Below are positions 21,584 to 32,339 of a stretch of 64,000 nucleotides of DNA, one piece after another. Under the pieces are notes generated by a model. It ran no database searches. It saw nothing but the letters and a program-made list of their open reading frames with translations, and was not told where the DNA came from. The number at the start of each line of letters is the position of its first letter. Within the stretch, counting starts at the first letter, position 1. Source of the DNA: Solanum dulcamara. Taxonomy: Eukaryota; Streptophyta; Magnoliopsida; Solanales; Solanaceae. The DNA lies in NCBI RefSeq assembly GCF_947179165.1, contig NC_077244.1, forward strand, positions 14,080,949 to 14,144,948, in the 5' to 3' direction. The position numbers and the translations under genes are program-made.

Positions 21584-24457
21584 ACTGCTAGTCTCAGAGA
21601 TGCAAAAGACAGGCCATCCAATCTGAAGGAGATATAAATGATCTCAAAATGACAAGTGCTCACCCTGTTCTCCGGAGCTGACTGCAGCGTGATTGATCTA
21701 TCCATGAAGATAGCTGGTGCTCGGTCCTGCATTATGAAAGTTGATGCAGAGTCTAGTATGAGTACCAAGACAACAGGTAGTAGGCATCATAGGCTGGCTG
21801 AGCAGAAAATGTAAAAACAATATGAAAAAGAGGAGTAAGCCTAAACATGAGTCATAATAAGTAACTAAGGTGGATAAAGTACTAAGTAAGAGAACTACAG
21901 CTAATTATACCCAACCGAGCCCCCATAAGCCCATCCGGAACACTCATGTGCAAGTTAAATAAAAACTCGAATGGACCCCCATAAGCTCGCCAAGTACACA
22001 AAATAGCTACAACTACCAAGGCTAGGAACCAAGAATTTATGATGCCATGAACCGAAGAATTGTGTCATTTCCGAACCAAGAGTGTCCAGGAATCGATGAA
22101 TTAGTAATGCTTTAGGGGTCGAGGCCAGGGATGGGTACCCAAATTCTCACCATAAGACATCAGTACGGTCAAGGGCAGGGCTGGGAACATGGATGCTTGC
22201 CATAACATATCAATACGGTTGAGGCCAGGGCTAGGTACCTAAATGCTTGTGGTAACACATCAGTATGATCGAGGCCAGGGATAGGTACCCAAATACTCAT
22301 AATACTAGTAAGCCGATAGAGGCCGGGGCTAGGTACTCGGATGCTGCCCAATGGAAATTAAGAAAAGAGGCTGGGGCTTGGTACCCGGATGCTCAAAGAC
22401 AATTTATTCCATAGTGCCGAATATTCCTCTTTCCAACAGGATGATAATATTTCCGAGAATATCTTCCCTAATGAGTCAATTGATATGCCACAAAAGCTTG
22501 ACCTAGAGCCTAAAGTGAACACTTACATACAGTATAGTGTTTCCTAATGTATCTTGAAAGTCGAAATCATGTCGAGGTATGGATAAAAGTACTTATAAAA
22601 GCAAGGTTACCACCTAGCTAAGGAAACACTATCAGGAACTAGCCCGCTACACCAATCTACAAGAATCTAAGCCTACCAGAGCGATGTCGAGGCAACTAAG
22701 GCATGTTAACAAACTATACTAAGCCCAACATGCTCCATAATATTAACAACATAAGCATTTAATTCCTCTTACAATACCAACAAATAATGAAAAGGAACAC
22801 ACGCTTCCAATGGCCCAGAAAAACCCAATAGAAGCCTAAAACATGATTTCTAACACCCAAGATATACAATAAGCTACCCAACCCAAATTCCATATATTTT
22901 AACATGCTTTCACATATTTCAGCTAAATCTAAAGAAAGAAAAGCTATATCCTACCTGTAGGCTGAACACACACGCTCCAAATTATTGTGCCAGACCTTTT
23001 TCCTTTTGAAAGGCCTCGAAACGCTGCCATTTTGTCAAAAATAGAATCATAATGTTTTTACGGTCGTTTACACATCAATTTTATAATTTTTTGAGATAGA
23101 CCAATTTTGTGGTCTAAGATGAGAAATGTGGGACCCGCTTCTGGATTTCTAGAATCGACCTCAAAAATAAGTTATAAACATCACCTCAAGCTCAAGGATC
23201 AAATTACAACACAATTCAGAGTGGGAAAACAATGCAAGACGATCAGGCAACAAATTCCCAAATTTTAAGCTAAACAGATGAACATGGAAACACCTCTACG
23301 CTGTTATTTCTCACAAACGACACTAACACAACCCAAACCAAAAATACCACGATGTTCCTTATGAAAAACCTCACAATATAGCCTTAAAAATCACTAAAAA
23401 TGGAGCTAAATTCGCTAAGTTACAATCTTTCAAAATTCAACAAAGCTAATTTCATAAATTTACCTCACACGAATCCTCCCAACAAGATTCTGAGCTTACC
23501 AATGGATTCCCTACAAAATTCTCTTGAATTTAGACCCTTAAATCATAAAATTTGGTTTTGAAGGAGAGATCAAGGTTAAAATTTAGAGGTGATGCTGAAA
23601 TTTCGTACTTGATCTTTTATTAAAAGACTAAGATTTGGCCTTCACGAATGCAGCCTAAGTGGCTCGCGAATGTGGAGGCAAAACTCTCAAACCTCCATAA
23701 ACACGGACCAAGCCCCACGATCACAGAAAGCAATTTCCTAGGTCTCTCCGAACACAGACAGGGGCCCGCGATCACAGAGAACAAAGTCTCAAGTTCAAAT
23801 ATTTCGACGGGGTGCTTAGAATTTGTTCGGAATTTCATGCATACAATCGAGATATGCTACACACATCAAATTTGACGTTTTGGACTCAATGACACAGTCG
23901 AAATTTCTATACAAGGTCGTTACGACTAAAATTGGGTCCCATACCTAAGGGTCATTTTGAGCTAAATTCTATAACGGGCTTCGGGATTAAGACCGAAAGC
24001 CTTAGAAGGGCAATAAAGGGTCGTTCTAGACCAAACCCAGTATTGAAGACCTAACAACACTATCGAAATTTTCATTCTAGTGCAATTTCCATAAATCTTG
24101 ACCAAAGTCAACCATGGGCAAAATTTCAAAGGCAAAAGCGCCAAATGGCCTCAAAGTCATATCTATTGCCTCGGTACTTATGCCGACTATGTTAGCTAGC
24201 CTAATTTGTCCATTCCAAAGTTGATGGTACTGTTAGAATTTCTTTCTGAGGTCACTTTCTTAAAGTTATGACCGAAGTTAAATTTTCAAGTTATAAAAAC
24301 TCCAAAAAAGGGTAACAGGTCTAAAACCCAAATAACAACCAGGAGGCCACACTACTGGCGCTGGCAGGTCAGAAATGACTTGGGGTCACTATACGAATGA
24401 TCTAAATGACAAAACATACGCAATATTAGGAAAATAACCTAGAGGTTCATTACAACA
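21283..24457 (-). mobile_element. 3' LTR of Tekay-like chromovirus, copy 1
   Basis: A 3175-bp LTR: the plus strand starts TGTCACGACCC at 21283 and ends TTCATTACAACA at 24457, so the termini are TG...CA. Orientation is minus, the same as the adjoining pol. It contains a TA microsatellite (21547-21582), short reiterated words CGAGGCCAGGGATGGGTACC near 22120-22390 (about 60-bp spacing), and a motif cluster (CACGAATG, CGCGAATG, CACGATCACAGA, CGCGATCACAGA) at 23640-23790. Its outer part resembles the LTRs at 47840-49463 in reverse orientation. The frames across it are shadows. Confidence 0.8.
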
Positions 24458-24470
24458 TCCACTACTAAAA

Positions 24471-25005
24471 ATGTTGGAGGAAAACCCAACTCATAAGCAA
24501 CCTATCGAACTCTCCTCAGAATCTCAAAAGTCCCAATATACCTGGGGCTAAACTTACCCTGCCTATTGAATCTCATCACGCCCTTCAAGGGAGACACTCG
24601 TAAGAACACCTGATCTTTAACCTCAAAGCACAAGGTTCGATGCTTGCGATCAACATAACTCTGGTGCCTACTTTGAGCTATCCTTAGTATATCATGGATA
24701 AACTAGGCCATGGCTATGGAATACTAAAGTAAATAGGTACTGTACGACACAGGCTCTGAAGACTCAAACCAACCAATCAGAGTGCGACAATGCCTACCAT
24801 ATAAGGCCTCAAACGAGTCCAACTTAATACTAGAGTGGTAGCTATTATTGTACGCAAACTCCGCCAAAGGAAAGTACTTCTCCCAATAACTCTCAAACTC
24901 AAATACATAAGCTCGCAACATATCCTCTAAAACATGAATGGTACACTCTGACTGGACATCGGTCTGTGGATGAAATATTCTGCTAAGATCAACCCAGGTG
25001 CCCAA
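24471..25005 (-). pseudogene. chromovirus integrase core and C-terminal part
   Basis: Minus-strand integrase of a Tekay-like gypsy element. FHPQTDVQSECTIHVLEDML carries the core Glu region of the GQSE type (here QSE preserved). It is followed by YWEKYFPLAEFAYNNSYHSS and FEALYGRHCRT, then the GPFEILRRV-type end near 24520. The rest of the C-terminus, including the chromodomain, is deleted: at 24470/24471 the sequence jumps to the LTR with TTT microhomology. The second block keeps that part (63786-64000). Frames are broken. Confidence 0.85.
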
Positions 25006-25301
25006 GTCTCTCTGAAAGGCCCTCCAAAAACTGGATGTAAACAGAGATCCCTTATTTCATATAATGGAAACCAGTATCCCGTATAGATAGACCACCTCTT
25101 GAATATAGATCCGATCTAGATGATTAGCAGTAAAAGTGGACCGCACCAGCAAGAAATATGCTGACTTCGTCAATCAATCAATGATGATACATATACCATT
25201 ATTACCTCTGGGTGTCCGAGAATATCTCATCACAAAGTCATTGTAATCCGCTCCCATTTACACTCGGGAATGGGTAATCTTTGAAACACTCTACCAGGCC
25301 G

Positions 25302-25535
25302 CTAATGCTCGTCCTTAACCTGCTGGCAACTCAAACAATGAGATACATACTCAACTATATCTCTCCTCATACTGCACCTATAGTAATGCTGTCTCAAATC
25401 TCGATACATCTTTGTGGTGCCTGGATAAATAGAGTACCTAGAATCATTGTCCTCATCAAGGATCAATTGAATAAAGTATCCAACTTTGGGAACACAAAGG
25501 TGTATTTCAAACCGTAGTATCCCATCTGAATCCAT
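25302..25535 (-). pseudogene. chromovirus integrase zinc-binding domain
   Basis: H2C2 zinc-binding domain: SRYSIYPGTTKMYRDLRQHY and YVSHCLSCQQVK. The first His of the usual SIHPG motif is Tyr. The CLSC pair and the second His (RQHY) remain. Between this and 25005 the core is present only in broken frame. It belongs to the same element as its neighbours. Confidence 0.83.
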
Positions 25536-26170
25536 AAAAGCCTCACCACCCTAGCCTTGCAATACCAACACTCAAAACTCTACCAATTGTCCATCCTCAA
25601 ATTGTCGACCATGAATTTGAGCTAATAGAGATGACAGATCTCCCACAAAAGCCAAAATTAGTCCCGGAATCTGAGATATCCAAGTTGACCATCTTATTAG
25701 CCAAAGACTAAATGTCTAAGGCTAGGGGTCACTCCATAGCAAACAAGTAAGCTAAATTACCCATACTCTCTACTTTTTGACTTAAGGCATTTACTACTAT
25801 ATTCACCTTACCCAGATAGTAGAGGATAGAGATGTCTTAACCGGCTAATAGCTCAATCCAATGCCACTTTCTAGAATTAAGGTCCCTTTGGCTCATAATG
25901 TACTATAGTTTGTATATATCTCACAATGGACCCTGCACAAGTAGTGTCTCCATATCTTGAGCGCAATAACTACCGCTCCCAAGTTTAAGTCATGAGTGGG
26001 GTAGATGTGCTTGTGTGCTCTCAACTATGTGGAAGCATAACCAATAAATTAGACCCACTGCATCAAAACACACCCAAAACCTACACAAGAAGAATGATAA
26101 TATACTGTAAAACCCTCTCCTTCAACTAGAAGAGTCAGAGCAGAGCGATGGTAAGAAACTCCTTAAGCTT
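25536..26170 (-). pseudogene. chromovirus RNase H region, decayed
   Basis: Only fragments are readable. On the minus strand near 25890-25740, QRDLNSRKWHWIELLAG is followed after a stop by DISILYYLGKVNIVVNALSQ and MGNLAYLF, which match the RNase H end and its tether to integrase. The acidic residues of the domain could not all be traced. Heavy decay by stops. Confidence 0.65.
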
Positions 26171-27015
26171 TTAAAAGACTAACTCACACTCTTTAGACCA
26201 CATAAAGGGCACATCCTGACTAGTCAAATGGGTCATTGAGGCTGCAATGGTGGAGAAACCCTCAATGAAGAGTCTGTAATAGCCAGCCAATTCAACGAAT
26301 CTCCGAATCTCTATAATAGATATGGGCCTATTCCAAGAATGAATAGCCTTAATCTTTGCTGGATCAACCATGATACCCTCCCTAGACACCACATGTCCAA
26401 GAATTGCTATAAACTCCAACCAAAACTCGCATTTTGAGAGTTTAGCATAAAGTTGTTAATCTCTCAAAGTATGGAGCACAACTATCAAATGTTGCGCGTG
26501 CTTCTTTCTACTCTGTAAGTATATTAATATATCGTAGATGAATACGATCATGAAGAAACTAATAGAAGGCCTGAATACACGAGTCATAAGGTCCATAAAA
26601 GATGCGAGGGTATTAGTACGCCCAAAAGACATCACTAGGAACTCTTAGTGTCCATAACGAGTACGGAAAGAAATCTTAGAAATGTCGGCTGCTCTAATCT
26701 GTAGATGATGATAGCCTAACCTCAAGTCAATGTTAGAAAAGATGGCTGCACTCTAAAGCTGGTTGAACATATCATTAATATGAGGCATGGGTAATGGTTT
26801 TTCACAGTCACCTTATTTAGCTGCATGTAATTTATGTACATCCACATAGTCCCATCCTTCTTCTTAACAAATAGGATGGGTGCACCCCATGGTGACACTC
26901 TTGGGCGAATAAATCCCTTACAAAAATGATCCTCAAGTTGTACACTAAGCTTCTTGAGCTTTGCGGGGCTCATACGGTAAGGTGGTATACGAATAGGCTT
27001 AGTTCCCCACTCCAA
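26171..27015 (-). pseudogene. chromovirus reverse transcriptase, active site lost
   Basis: RT of the Tekay-like element. The N-terminal run (27015-26722) has [40 protein letters not shown] and [11 protein letters not shown]. The catalytic box on the minus strand (26542-26531) reads FIYD where FIDD is usual, so one Asp is Tyr. The C-terminal run (26419-26171) has [20 protein letters not shown] and [17 protein letters not shown], the connection region. Stops and frameshifts separate the two. Confidence 0.87.
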
Positions 27016-27375
27016 ATCTATGGAAAAGTCAATATCTCTCTCTCAAGGTAGGCCAAGTAGGCCAATAGGGAATACATCAGCAAACCCCTAACCATAGGAA
27101 TTGAATCAATAGTAGTGGCCTCACTAGACATATGCTAAGTACGCTAAACACCCGGATGCAACTAACCGTCGAGCACGCATGAGGGATATGATCCTAGTAA
27201 GTGAGTGACTATAAGAACCTTACAACAAGACCAGGGGAATGCTAGGCATTGCTAATGTAACGGTCTTGGCATAACTGTCCAAAACCGCATGGTGAGGGGA
27301 TAGCTAATACATGCTTATTAAAATATCAAAGTCCAGCTTATCAAGTAAAATAAGATCTGCCCGATTCTCATGCCC

Positions 27376-27612
27376 CTAAATAGTCACCACACAGAATCTA
27401 CAAATCTGATCAACTACTAAAGAATCCCCTACTGGGGTCGAAACATGCAACAACACCTCAATTAACTCATAATCAATACCCAAACGGGTAGCAAAATATA
27501 TAGATACATAGGAATACATGGAACCTGGATCAAATAAAGTTGAAGTAGTTTGCTGACAAATAAGGATAATACATGTGATAACATTATCTAATGCCTCAGC
27601 CTTTGCCCTCAC
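27376..27612 (-). pseudogene. chromovirus aspartic protease
   Basis: Open run of 78 codons with TLFDPGSMYSYVS, the DPGS active-site form I recall from this lineage, then YFATRLGIDYELI and a hydrophobic core ending in ICRFCVVTI. It lies between gag and RT on the minus strand as expected. The active-site Asp is retained; adjacent regions hold stops. Confidence 0.78.
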
Positions 27613-27944
27613 TAGAGCAGCATAGAAATAGCCCTATCGGCCTCCCCCGTGACCATTTGCCCTGCCTCTCCAAGAACCTCCCCGAACAACTTACTGACCA
27701 TTGTCGCGACCCTAATCTGATCTCCACTTCTGGGCAAAGGTGGTATTTCTACCAACACGGGACACTCTCTGGCCCAGTGCTCTAATATGCCACAATTAAA
27801 ATATTCTAAAATTGAGTGGCCTGTGATAAATCATCCATGATAGGAAAAAAGTAGACCTAATCCCCTCGAGCTCTACCCTGCGGTGGAACCCCTCAATCAA
27901 GGCTAATCACCCTCAGTTGTTGGTAGGGTAGCCTGAACTGGCTA

Positions 27945-28049
27945 GCTGGACCGGCTCAATTGGTGATAGGTGATACCCTAGAGTAGATGTAAAGGATCAT
28001 GAGGTTACGAGTTTGATTCCCACGAAGCCCTGTAGGGTGAAGGAAGGGA
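27945..28049 (+). mobile_element. probable tRNA-derived SINE in gag
   Basis: A 105-bp insert flanked by an 11-bp direct repeat TGAACTGGCTA (27934-27944 and 28050-28060). It contains GGCTCAATTGGTGATAGG near 27953, like a tRNA A-box arm, and CGAGTTTGATTCCC near 28009, like a B-box, about 55 bp apart. That arrangement is what a tRNA-derived SINE head has. No A- or T-rich tail is visible, which weakens the case. Confidence 0.45.
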
Positions 28050-28119
28050 TGAACTGGCTAACCTTGGCATAGACAATACCTAAATTTATGGGTCCAAAGA
28101 GGGGGTCATCACAGACCCT

Positions 28120-29146
28120 GATGGTACCTATCCGGCTGTAACCGTTGGGGGGTTCTAACTATCTTGGCGCATAGACTAGGACCCACTGTAGCTACCCTGA
28201 TGCCTGGTTCTCTTATCGCTGCACCCTTGGGCCTAGCGATGAATAATCTCGATAGTGCAGGCATTATCTACTACATACAGAAAAGAGCGGCTTGCAAAAA
28301 CAAAGTGTTTGGTCTCCAACTTTAGGTAAGGCATCAATTCGTGCACAAAACATCGTACCCGCTCCTCCTTGGTAGGAAGAATCATAGTAGCATGCCGGGA
28401 TAGCTGGTGAAATCTGGCCTCATACTCTAAAATCATCATCTGACCCTGCTCCAACCAAGTAAATTGATCTCAGAGTAAGTCTTTAATGCTCATGGGATGG
28501 TTCGAGCTAGAAAGGCCTCTAAGAACTAGGCCCATTCAACGGGGGTTACCCAGCTGGCCTGTCCTACAAGTAAGAACACCACAACTACCTAACTGACCCA
28601 CGGAACTGGTGAGGGGTGATATCAGTGTCTCTAGACTCCATCAGACCCAAAACGTGGACCTTCTCCGGGTAGAGAGTCATGTCATCCTCGCTAATGGATC
28701 TAGAAAATATCAGTGATGATAGCCTCTAAAAGACCCCAACACTTCTTCTTCTATAGTGACATAACACCCTCTGAAACTGCGATAGGTGCAATAACTGGTG
28801 GAGGCAGCTAAACCTCAGGTACTGGCTGGGTGACCAGATCTTGCGGTGCTAGTATGTCTATCGCTGGGGCTGGGACATATGATATGACCCCAATAGCTGT
28901 GAGGAGCTGCATAATCATTGCCTATAGTGTTAGGGTCATAACTGTTGTAGCTGGAGGTTGTGTTGTAGGTGGTGGTCCCTTCGGTTGAGAAGGAATAGGA
29001 GCATCTTGATGCTGCTCTACATGCTCTGAAACTATCTTTGGGTTGGGAGCTTATGCTGCTCCCCTGCCTACTCCACGGGCCTGCGCTCTAGGCCTGCCCA
29101 GCCCTGGTAGGTCATCACCACCAGTTGTACCGCACATACAAACCAT
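28120..29146 (-). pseudogene. chromovirus gag, decayed
   Basis: Gag of the Tekay-like element, which would form the particle. A start codon at 29146-29144 opens MVCMCGTTGGDDLPGLGRPR, like gag starts of this lineage. A Pro/Gln-rich stretch follows (PKGPPPTTQPPATT). The capsid run at 28454-28233 shows MEQGQMMILEYEARFHQLSR, TKEERVRCFVHEL and VVDNACTIE. Stops are common. The zinc-knuckle part between here and protease is unreadable and contains the SINE-like insert. Confidence 0.75.
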
Positions 29147-29500
29147 CCTTGCAAAAGAGTGAAATAAATGAGATTTTAGGAAACCAATAAGACACAACAC
29201 TACACGAAATGATACAACATAGAGAATTTTCTTAATGACATCCTGTATCCTCCCGAAGATAAGTTATAGACATATCCGCACCCATCCGCGAGACTTTACT
29301 AGACGTTAGCTCTATTTTTGGTTTGTATATATTTTTATTTGGTTCCGCTGTTCATTTGCATTCCTTTTATTTCATTACTGATTTTAGTTTAAATTGTTGG
29401 TTTTCTATCCTGACATTTCATTACTCGTAGTTCTAAGATATGGGTCGACTTGCCTATTGGGGGTTCATAGTAGGTGCCATCATGACTTGAAAAATTGAAT
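29147..29500. other. truncated leader joined to inverted LTR end
   Basis: On the minus strand 29147-29303 is the untranslated leader of the chromovirus (CTCCCGAAGATAAG, CCGCGAGACTTTACTAGACG on the plus strand). It stops before the expected primer site. From about 29304 to 29500 the plus strand resembles the end of an LTR: GGGTTCATAGTAGGTGCCATCATGACTTG matches, in opposite orientation, the terminal 60 bp of the LTR at 21283. The 5' LTR of the element is therefore missing and replaced by a plus-oriented LTR remnant. Confidence 0.5.
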
Positions 29501-29726
29501 TGTTATAATATTATTGTATTTTTAAATTAGTGTTATATTCGAAATTCGACAACATTAATTTCATCCTAACTCATTTGTATTTCTATTTATGAATAAGGTA
29601 AAATAATGATATATCTACAAAAACAATAGAATTTACTATGCTTATTTTATGAATAAGTTCCATATCTTGATCCTTAATGTTGTAATCAGTTGTAAGTTAC
29701 CTAAGATTCTAAGGTTATTCTTGTAG
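29501..29726 (+). repeat. left half of the AT-rich unit split by the LINE
   Basis: Resembles 46880-47040 in the AT-rich unit family (AAATTAGTGTTATATTCGAA against AAATTAGTGTTGTACTTGAA) and ends with CTAAGATTCTAAGGTTATTC then TTGTAG, like 46141-46166. The full-length LINE follows directly. The right half resumes at 40613. Confidence 0.7.
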
Positions 29727-29816
29727 TTTTTTTTTTTTTTTTTTTAGGGAACAGACCCTACACGAGGCTCTCACCTCTCGTGCATAGTCAGGGGTTGAGC
29801 ATCACCCCCAAGCCTT
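29727..29816 (-). other. LINE 3' terminus and poly(A)
   Basis: A 19-nt T run on the plus strand (poly(A) on the minus strand) next to a 68-bp segment GGGAACAGACCCTACACGAG...AAGCC. The same 68 bp plus poly(A) occurs alone at 8531-8624. This fixes the exact 3' end of the element. Confidence 0.95.
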
Positions 29817-30692
29817 AACATAAATAAATAAAGTAAAAATACATGGAGGGGGACATAAAACCTTACCTCCGATCCTAGGGTGGTTCATAAGTCGGCTAAC
29901 CTATTAAGGTCGGCTAACTCATCCCCGATACAAAAAAGAGACTAACTATAACTAGAAAGCAATAAACCTATGAGAGGACTCCTCCCGGTACAAATTGACT
30001 AAGAAAGCATAAATGACGGAGACTCTCCCCTTCCATGAGAAAAAATGAAAGTAACCTACACTAGTCCTATTCAACTATGCTACGTACCAGACATAGCTAC
30101 ATTGAAGAAGAACAAGTATATGAAACTTCTGTCTCGCATGGGATGGGAAAATTCTTTTCATCTTTGCCCTTTTTAGTCTTGTCATACCAAGTGAGTCCCA
30201 ATGGAGGGTGCATCCACTTCAGGATCGAGTATATATCAGCTAAGGAGGATGAAATGAGATGAAGTATATTGAGTTGTAGCAACCAGCAGCCTTGGAGTTG
30301 TTGTTGTTGTTGAGGAAGGCCTTGAAGAGATTTGTTGCATGCTGCAACTTGAAAGTGCAGCAGTTTTGAGTGTGGCAACTGTTATGGAGTTGAACTGGTG
30401 CTGCCTTGCACATAGGAGGGATCCTGTGATGCTGTGGTTGTTCAGCCCATCCAGTAGAGGAGCTTCTTTTGTGCCTATATTCAAGCAAATAAACCAACAA
30501 GGGTCTCCAAAGAGTTTGTCTGAAGTATGGCTGCTGCAGTATGTGAGGAGTGTTGGATGGTGCTGATGTGGTCCTAGCCTGCCATGCTTTAGTTCCTCTT
30601 CGTTTGCATCTATGGACAAGCTGTTTTTTGTTGTATGCTATACTCAGGAGTAGAGCCCTCTTTGTGGTGAGAGTTGTCTCCTTAGGACACCT

Positions 30693-32324
30693 TCACAGAC
30701 ACACCAAACCAGAACAACATACAAAACAAACTTGCAAGCTACTGTACCTAGTACTATGGGAGTTGCAGCTTGGGTACAGCATTGCTGCTGCAGTAACTGG
30801 TGCAGGTGTTGAGCTGCACATCTGTAAGCAGCCTCTTGGTGCTTCCAAAGGAGACTTGATCAGCTCCTTTGAAGTTGCCTTATGTGCCTGCACATAACAA
30901 GTGCAAGGAGCTCTAGGAGCTGTGAGATTCAATGGATTTGCTACAGGTGTTGCAGTGAATGGATTGGCTTGAGTGGAGAGTTGATGTTTTGGTGAAGTCC
31001 TAGCTTGGAAGATTGATGTCTCTATGTTAATGCCTTTTATTTGCCAAGGTGCCCCATCAGATAAAGAGGTACTTTGCTTGTTGTTGCTTGTTAGGTACAG
31101 CAGTAGGGGATTCCTCATTTGGATGGTGGTCAACTCCTTGGGATACCTGCGCAGACAAACAAAACCAACAAACCACACAACCAAACACATTTGCAAGCTG
31201 CTGTAACTAGTACTAGTAACTTGTAGCTGTTCCTTGTGTGCTGCAGGATGGTGGAGATGTTGATATATGCAGCTCCTTGTTGCTTCCAAAGAAGAATTGA
31301 TCAGCTCCTTTGAGTAAATATGTGCCTGCACATAACAAATAAAAGAGCAAGGAGCTGCAGGGGTCTTGTGGTGCATGTTTGTTGCTGCAGGTATTTCAGA
31401 AGAGAAATTGTCCTTGGTGTAGGGCTGCTGTATTGTTGAAGTCCTATCTTGGAAGGCTGTAGTCTCTATGTTGATGCCATTTATTTGCCAAGGTTCCCCA
31501 TCAGTTGTTGTACCTGCACAAAAACAATCACAGAAAAACAAATAGCCAACCAGACAGAAAAACCAGGCTGGGCCTTGTGCAGGGGTCTTGGAGATTCTAT
31601 TTGATTTGATGGTTGTATCTGTGATGTCTTCTATGTAGTTGTTCTCAGTGCATGTTGATGAATCAATCCAGCAACCTGCAACAATACAACAAACAACCAA
31701 AGGCAAGAAAAAACTTGCACCAGCTAGCAAAAAGGAAAAGACCTCCAAGAGTGCTTTGGGGTCTCTTAGGATTTTCAACGTCGCTCGACTAACGTCTCCA
31801 ATTATCCGATTGAGTTGAAACTTCTTGAGATATACCCAAACAGCCCTTTCTTTAGTTCTGCAAGATTTGGAGGCTTTTTGGACAAGTTGGAAAAAAGGCA
31901 CCCTCTTTAGGCTTAAGGCAGCTGACTTTTTCAAGGTCGCTCGCCTAACGTCTCCAATTGTCCGTTTGTGATGAAACTTCTTGGGCCTTATCCCTATAGT
32001 ATTTGCTACAATCCTACAAAGTTTGGAGGCCTTTGGACAGGTCCACATGGTGCAACTCACCCTGCCCATGCTGCCCTGCTGAAGCTTAGATATAGATGTT
32101 GTAGTTGTAGTGTTATTGCTGTATCTTCTGAATTCCAAGGTGATGTGAGTGATTGCAACTCCTCTTGTTATTTGTAGCTGTTGCACTCCCTGCTTTACTT
32201 CTAGCATTGTGTTATTATTTCTACTGAAGCAATAAACAAGGAAGACTATCCCCTTATAATAGGAAATAACTAGGTGGAATAAGAAGAAGTAAAACAAAAT
32301 ACAGGTAAATAGTTTATTACACAT
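30693..32324 (-). other. 543-codon open frame in LINE 3' region
   Basis: An uninterrupted minus-strand frame begins 15 nt after the ORF2 stop. The N-terminus is hydrophobic (LFTCILFYFFLFHLVISYY), with further hydrophobic runs at LLAGASFFLPLVVCC and CLVGYLFFCDCFC. It holds two kinds of internal duplication: RTIGDVRRATLKK / RIIGDVSRATLKI about 60 codons apart, and GEPWQINGINIETTAFQDRT / GAPWQIKGINIETSIFQART about 160 codons apart. Four T/G-rich tracts end in CAG or AAG before GT. I recognise no domain. It may be a repetitive 3' UTR with a chance open frame, or a third ORF. Sequence from 30692 to 29817 is non-coding. Confidence 0.35.
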
Positions 32325-32339
32325 TGGGAATGAGATCAG

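Larger units (their letters stand above)
15062..24470 (+). repeat. 9.4-kb direct duplication, copy 1
   Basis: This block reappears at 54589-63791 in the same orientation, offset about 39.5 kb. In the parts compared by eye, identity is around 98 percent. It contains a copia gag fragment, an LTR fragment with minisatellite, a dead RTE LINE and a chromovirus LTR. Here the flanks are continuous on the left (copia gag carries on) and on the right it meets chromovirus pol after a local deletion, so this looks like the source copy. Confidence 0.95.

Noticed and set aside
21508..23838. small frames inside the chromovirus LTR and its copy
   Set aside because: Non-coding LTR; frames have no domain and are shadows on both strands.
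30077..30619. short overlapping frames near the LINE 3' end
   Set aside because: Three frames overlap on the same strand with low-complexity Asn/Gln/Ser; no support for translation.
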